Shown: positions 60,289 through 64,000 of the stretch, piece after piece
Numbering within the stretch: the first letter of the stretch is position 1
Layout: each line of letters starts with the position of its first letter
Assembly: GCF_031085165.1 (NCBI RefSeq)
Contig: NZ_JAVHTY010000005.1
Span: 62,001 to 126,000, forward strand
Source of the DNA: Pseudomonas sp. 102515
GTDB lineage: Bacteria > Pseudomonadota > Gammaproteobacteria > Pseudomonadales > Pseudomonadaceae
Length of the DNA: 64,000 nt
Direction of reading: 5' to 3'
Made by a program: the position numbers and the translations under genes
The notes under the pieces: generated by a model
Database searches by the model: none
Seen by the model: only the letters and a program-made list of their open reading frames with translations
What the model was told of the DNA's origin: nothing

Positions 60289-60328
60289 GCGCTCTCTCGA
60301 ATCTGCTGAGCCTGATTCGAGAGAGCGC
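60289..60328. repeat. Perfect 15-bp inverted repeat upstream of the Rieske/FAD reductase gene
   Basis: GCGCTCTCTCGAATC (60289-60303) and its exact complement (60314-60328) surround a 10-nt loop. It lies 18 bp after fieF and 23 bp before the next start codon. No T-tract follows, so it may be a terminator without T-run, an operator, or an mRNA structure. Confidence 0.85.
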
Positions 60329-60351
60329 CCCAGACGGCGCCGGAGTCCACC

Positions 60352-61881
60352 ATGAAAGCCATGCATCCGGTCGCGCGCCTCGCCGACCTGCGTGAAGACC
60401 GTGGCACCGCGGTCAAGATCGAAGACACCGAAATCCTGTTGCTGCGCGTCGGCGACGAGGCCCGCGCCTATCAGGCCAAATGCCCCCACGCCGGCGCGCC
60501 GCTGGCCGACGGCGCGGTCTGCCGGGGTCGCCTGGTCTGTCCCTGGCACAAGGCGAGCTTTGCCATCGACGATGGTAGCCTTTGCGAACCGCCGGCGCTG
60601 GATGCCCTGCAGCGCTATCCGGTGGAGGTGCGCGATGGCGAGGTGCTGGTCGGCGGTGAACCCCTGCCGGCGCAAGCGGCCGAAACCCGGCCCGACGATC
60701 ACCTGTTCGTCATCGTCGGTGCCGGCGCCGCGGGTCCCGCTGCGGCCGCCGCGCTGCGCGAATTCGGCTTTGGCGGACGCCTGCTGCTGATCGGCCGCGA
60801 ACCGGGCGAGCCCTATGACCGGACGGCCTTGTCCAAATTCGTCCTCCAGGGCGACAAGGCCCCCGATGAAACCCCACCGCTGCGCGAGGCCGACTTCTTC
60901 CGCCAGCAGCGCATCGAACGCCTGCACGCCGAGGTGAGGCATCTGGATCCCCATACCCGCCAGCTGGAACTCGCCAACGGCCAGACCCTGACCTACGACG
61001 GCTGTGTGCTCGCCACCGGTGGCGAACCCAAGCCCCTTGACGTTCCCGGCGCCGAGCTCGGGGGCATCCACCTGCTGCGGACCCGCGCCGACGCGGCCGC
61101 CATCCTGGCCGACCTGCCCACCGAGGGGCGCGCGGTGATCGTCGGTGCCAGCTTCATCGGCCTGGAAGCCGCGTCCGCCTTGCGCAAGCAGGGCCTGGCG
61201 GTGGACGTGGTCTCCCCCGCCTCGCTGCCCTTCGTCAAGCAGATGGGCGAGACCCTGGGCCAGCATTTCAAGACCCTGCACGAGGCCAATGGCGTGACCT
61301 TCCACGCCCCCAGCGAGGTAGTGGGCTTCGTCGGCGACGATCACGTCCGCCAGGTCAGCCTCAAGGACGGCAGCCAACTGCCCGCCGACCTGGTACTGGT
61401 GGGTACCGGCATCACCCCGGCCACCGCTTTCCTCACCCACCTGCCCCTGGCCGATGACGGCAGCGTCCCGGTGGATGCCCAGCTGCAGGCCGGCGAGGGT
61501 CTCTACGCCGTCGGCGATCTGGCCACCTTTCCCTTTGCCGGTCAGCCGACCCGCATCGAACACTGGCGCCTGGCCCAGCAACACGGCCGCCTGGCGGCGC
61601 GCAACCTGCTCGGCCACGCCGAGCGCTACGCGGACGTGCCCTTCTTCTGGACCCTGCATCACGGCAAGCGTTACGAATACCTCGGCCATCCCCGCCAGTG
61701 GGACGACATGCACCTCGACGGCAGCCTCGGCGACCAGACCTTCGTCGCCCTGCTGCTGGCCGAGGACTTGGTGGTCGGCGTAGTGGCTTGCCAGCGAGAA
61801 CGTGCCACCGCCATCCTGGCCCAGCGCCTGCGCCAGCCGCTGGGACGAGTCGAGGCCCTGGACATCGTCCAGGCCAACTGA
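60352..61881 (+). CDS. FAD-dependent oxidoreductase with N-terminal Rieske domain (AIFM3-like)
   Basis: A 509-residue fusion: Rieske [2Fe-2S] domain (1-105) with CPHAG and CPWHKASF ligands, then a pyridine-nucleotide-disulfide-type reductase with the FAD motif VGAGAAGPAAAAALR and the NAD(P) motif VGASFIGLEAA, and a late GDLATFPF FAD segment. Relatives act as ferredoxin-type reductases or apoptosis-inducing-factor-like proteins. The redox partner is unknown. The next gene starts 9 bp downstream. Confidence 0.9.
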   Translation: MKAMHPVARLADLREDRGTAVKIEDTEILLLRVGDEARAYQAKCPHAGAPLADGAVCRGRLVCPWHKASFAIDDGSLCEPPALDALQRYPVEVRDGEVLVGGEPLPAQAAETRPDDHLFVIVGAGAAGPAAAAALREFGFGGRLLLIGREPGEPYDRTALSKFVLQGDKAPDETPPLREADFFRQQRIERLHAEVRHLDPHTRQLELANGQTLTYDGCVLATGGEPKPLDVPGAELGGIHLLRTRADAAAILADLPTEGRAVIVGASFIGLEAASALRKQGLAVDVVSPASLPFVKQMGETLGQHFKTLHEANGVTFHAPSEVVGFVGDDHVRQVSLKDGSQLPADLVLVGTGITPATAFLTHLPLADDGSVPVDAQLQAGEGLYAVGDLATFPFAGQPTRIEHWRLAQQHGRLAARNLLGHAERYADVPFFWTLHHGKRYEYLGHPRQWDDMHLDGSLGDQTFVALLLAEDLVVGVVACQRERATAILAQRLRQPLGRVEALDIVQAN

Positions 61882-61890
61882 GGAGCTGCC

Positions 61891-62361
61891 ATGGCCAATC
61901 CCTATCGCGTCGGCCTGATCGCCGATACCCATGGCCTGCTCCGGCCCCAGGCGCTGGAAGCCCTGGCCGGCAGCGATTTCATCCTGCACGCCGGTGACAT
62001 CGGCAAGCCCGAAATCCTCGACGCCCTGCGCGAGATAGCGCCGCTGGCGGTGGTCCGGGGCAACAACGACGACCTGCCCTGGGCCGACGACATCCCGGAG
62101 CGCGTCACCCTGACCCTGGCCGACGTCGACATCCATATGCTGCACATCCTGCCCGAGCTGGACCTGGCGGCCGCCGGTGCCAAGGTGCGGGTGGTGGTCA
62201 GCGGCCACTCGCACAAGCCGCTGATCGAAGAGCGTGCTGGCGTACTCTACATAAACCCCGGCAGCGCTGGCCCACGGCGCTTCCGACTGCCGATCAGCGT
62301 CGGCCGCCTGACCCTGGACGCCGGCCAGATCCAGGCCGAGATCCTGGAACTCACCCCATGA
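61891..62361 (+). CDS. YfcE-type metallophosphoesterase
   Basis: A 156-residue calcineurin-like phosphodiesterase. The metal ligands are DTHG, GDIG, GNND, and the late SGHSHKP. It may cleave cyclic or modified phosphodiesters. It starts with ATG after GGAG and is followed within 10 bp by the flavin reductase gene, so the three genes from the Rieske reductase on are probably one operon. Confidence 0.88.
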   Translation: MANPYRVGLIADTHGLLRPQALEALAGSDFILHAGDIGKPEILDALREIAPLAVVRGNNDDLPWADDIPERVTLTLADVDIHMLHILPELDLAAAGAKVRVVVSGHSHKPLIEERAGVLYINPGSAGPRRFRLPISVGRLTLDAGQIQAEILELTP

Positions 62362-62371
62362 AGGAATCCCG

Positions 62372-62992
62372 ATGAGCATCGATTACCACTCCTACGAACC
62401 CCGTCAGGGCCACGGCCTGCCCCATGACCCCTTCAACGCCATCATCGCGCCCCGTCCCATCGGCTGGATCTCCTCCCACAGCGAAACCGGCGTCCTCAAC
62501 CTGGCGCCCTACAGCTTCTTCAATGCCTTCAACTACAAGCCCCCGCTGATCGGTTTTTCCAGCCAGGGCTACAAGGACAGCGTGGCCAATATCGAGCGCA
62601 CCGGCGAGTTCGTCTGGAATCTGGCCACCCGGGAACTGGCCGAGGAGATGAACGCCAGCAGCGCCATGGTCGGGCCCGAGGTGGACGAATTCGCCCTGGC
62701 TGGCCTCGAACCCGCGCCCTCCAGTGTCGTCAAGGTGCCGCGTGTCGCTCGGGCCCAAGTGGCCTTCGAGTGCAAGCTGAGCCAGATCGTCCGCCTCAAG
62801 ACCGCCGCCGGGGATGAACTGGATCAATGGCTGGTGCTGGGCGAGGTGGTAGCCGCCCATATCGACAAGCGCCTGCTCAAGGACGGCATCTACCAGACCG
62901 CAGCCGCTCGCCCCATCGTGCGCGGCGGTGGCCCGGCCGACTATTTCGAGATCACCGAGGCCGCGCTGTTCCGCATGCGTCGCCCCGACTGA
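62372..62992 (+). CDS. Flavin reductase family (FMN-binding split barrel) protein
   Basis: A 206-residue protein with APRPIGWISS near the N-terminus and NLAPYSFFNAFNYKPPLIGFSS, the typical FMN-binding stretch. NAD(P)H-dependent reduction of FMN is likely but it may have another partner. It is the last gene of the rightward group and ends in front of a bidirectional terminator. Confidence 0.87.
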   Translation: MSIDYHSYEPRQGHGLPHDPFNAIIAPRPIGWISSHSETGVLNLAPYSFFNAFNYKPPLIGFSSQGYKDSVANIERTGEFVWNLATRELAEEMNASSAMVGPEVDEFALAGLEPAPSSVVKVPRVARAQVAFECKLSQIVRLKTAAGDELDQWLVLGEVVAAHIDKRLLKDGIYQTAAARPIVRGGGPADYFEITEAALFRMRRPD

Positions 62993-63012
62993 CCGGCTGG
63001 CCTTGGAATGCA

Positions 63013-63036
63013 AAACGGCGCCCCAGGGCGCCGTTT
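63013..63036. terminator. Bidirectional terminator between the flavin reductase and GST genes
   Basis: A perfect 10-bp stem AAACGGCGCC / GGCGCCGTTT with loop CCAG. The A/T ends of the stem give a short T-run in both directions. It sits 20 bp after one stop codon and 14 bp before the other, in a convergent gap. Confidence 0.85.
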
Positions 63037-63050
63037 GCTTGCCAGGCTTC

Positions 63051-63989
63051 CTAGCCCGCCGCGCTGACGCGGAAATTCAGCCGCGGGAAATGCACCTGGA
63101 TAGCCCCCAGTTGCTCGTCGTGTCGACGGATCACCAGGGCTTCGCTATCGGCATGCACCAGTTCACCCGCCACCGGATCCACCCCATAGTCGGTCGCCGC
63201 CACGCTCACCCGGTCGCCCCAGGCGAAGCCTTCCACGGCAATGGCCTGGTCGCGCGGCAAGGCCAGCGGCTCCGCGATCCTGGCGATCTCCAGCGCCTCG
63301 GCGGCGCCGAGTTCCTCATGGGTACCATGACCGAACCCCAGCACCCGGGCGAACCAGGCGGCGATCTCGGGACGCTCGTCGATCAGGGGCGCCAGTTGCG
63401 GCGTGCTCTTGAGAAACCAGAAGTTGTGCGCCAGGGCGATGTCGGCCACCGAGGGCGCGTCGAAGAGGAATTCGCCGGCGCTACGCTTGAGCTGGGTCTC
63501 CAGCCGGGTCAGCAGGGTCGGCAGCTGTTGCCGGGCCTGCTCGGGCGTCAAACGGCTCAGGCTGCCACCACTGAACAGCGCCTTGCGATCAGCCATGAAG
63601 GCCTGGGCCTGCTCCGGCGGCAGACTGGCCAGGCGCGGCCCCATGATCTCCGGCTGGAACATCAGCGCCACCGCATGCTGGAACAATACCGAATCCGCCC
63701 AGCCGGCAAAGGCGGCCACGACCGCTTCCTGACCTTCCGGAAACAGCGCCGGCACTGCCTTTTCCGCCTCCAGGCGGCGGGCGATCAGCGCCGTGTCGCA
63801 ATAGACATCGGCCCCTACCTGCAGCACCGGGGTCTTGCGATAGCCGCCGGTGAGCGCCACCAGCTCGGGCTTGGGCAGCATCCGCGGAATGATCACCGAA
63901 CGCCAGGCCAGGCCCTTGAAGCCCAGCAGCAGGCGCGCCTTCTCGGCGAAGGGTGATTGCCAGTAGTGATGCAGAATCAGCTCGGACAT
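63051..63989 (-). CDS. Glutathione S-transferase family protein
   Basis: A 312-residue protein with an N-terminal thioredoxin-fold GST domain (2-80; SPFAEKARLLLGFKGL and RKTPVLQ with the cis-Pro) and an unusually long C-terminal helical part plus a ~85-residue extra beta-rich end. A Ser/Phe/Glu replaces the usual catalytic Tyr/Ser/Cys motif, so activity is uncertain. ATG 63989 is the natural start, 11 bp from the right edge. It is convergent with the flavin reductase gene. Confidence 0.87.
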   Translation of the reverse strand: MSELILHHYWQSPFAEKARLLLGFKGLAWRSVIIPRMLPKPELVALTGGYRKTPVLQVGADVYCDTALIARRLEAEKAVPALFPEGQEAVVAAFAGWADSVLFQHAVALMFQPEIMGPRLASLPPEQAQAFMADRKALFSGGSLSRLTPEQARQQLPTLLTRLETQLKRSAGEFLFDAPSVADIALAHNFWFLKSTPQLAPLIDERPEIAAWFARVLGFGHGTHEELGAAEALEIARIAEPLALPRDQAIAVEGFAWGDRVSVAATDYGVDPVAGELVHADSEALVIRRHDEQLGAIQVHFPRLNFRVSAAG

Positions 63990-64000
63990 GACAGCTCTCC

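Noticed and set aside
59149..62379. Open frame of over 1000 codons on the minus strand opposite fieF, the Rieske reductase and the phosphoesterase
   Set aside because: It covers three well-supported plus-strand genes; long antisense frames are expected at this GC content.

Overview
The window is GC-rich (visibly about 65%), densely coding chromosomal DNA of a Pseudomonas-type gammaproteobacterium. The gene order pncB / 72-aa protein / inaA(wapQ)-like kinase / methyltransferase / colS / colR / groEL / groES / fxsA and then ampG / mscS / yajQ / panE / sensor kinase matches, as I recall it, the PA4376-PA4398 part of P. aeruginosa PAO1. The ColRS set, the ArgP/ArgO pair and Pseudomonas-style extragenic palindromes agree with this. 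A species such as P. oryzihabitans is possible, but I cannot prove it from sequence alone.

Layout. 1-9.7 kb: the end of a GGDEF-EAL c-di-GMP enzyme, msrA, rlmJ, a CvrA-type K+/H+ antiporter, the large mechanosensitive channel mscK and selO. 9.7-14.7 kb: pncB and the envelope-stress locus colR-colS-methyltransferase-kinase-small protein. 14.8-18.6 kb: the chaperonin operon with a sigma32-like promoter, fxsA and a DUF481 outer-membrane protein. 18.8-28.2 kb: an alkyltransferase-like (Atl) repair protein, ampG, mscS, yajQ, panE, a sensor kinase, a PduO-type cobalamin adenosyltransferase, a voltage-sensor-like membrane protein and a coiled-coil membrane protein. 28.3-35.4 kb: an epimerase, argP/argO, an output-less HAMP receptor, rluE, a lipoprotein metallo-hydrolase and a protealysin/emfourin protease-inhibitor pair. 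35.5-37.9 kb: tRNA-Gly(CCC) followed by an AT-richer, decayed prophage-like stretch ending in what looks like the tail of a P2-type portal protein. 37.9-45.5 kb: a hybrid kinase, a CycA-type D-Ala/D-Ser/Gly permease, LexA-controlled umuDC and a chemoreceptor. 45.7-52.8 kb: a D-amino-acid utilisation cluster. 52.8-64 kb: a stress flavoprotein, an AraC/SDR pair, a secreted NLP (necrosis-inducing) protein, hrpB, a lipoprotein, a CDF metal exporter, a Rieske-type FAD reductase, a phosphoesterase, a flavin reductase and a GST.

How genes work together. The clearest pathway is the D-amino-acid block. A D-aminoacylase would release D-amino acids and a four-gene polar amino-acid ABC importer would bring the substrate in. 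A PLP-dependent D-amino-acid deaminase would degrade it, RidA would clear the enamine/imine intermediate, and an IclR protein probably controls the set. A textbook-spaced sigma54 promoter and a dyad precede the importer. ColRS with its downstream methyltransferase and kinase forms a metal-sensing LPS/envelope maintenance module. Protealysin and emfourin form an enzyme-inhibitor pair.

The most unusual non-coding content is three kinds of palindromic element. A tandem pair of 83-bp hairpins lies between msrA and rlmJ. Two diverged copies of a long palindromic element (9.5 and 32.7 kb) have arms that have changed in compensatory fashion. A 197-bp element with 21-bp terminal inverted repeats supplies the stop codon of panE. 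I saw no CRISPR array, rRNA, complete insertion sequence or complete prophage.
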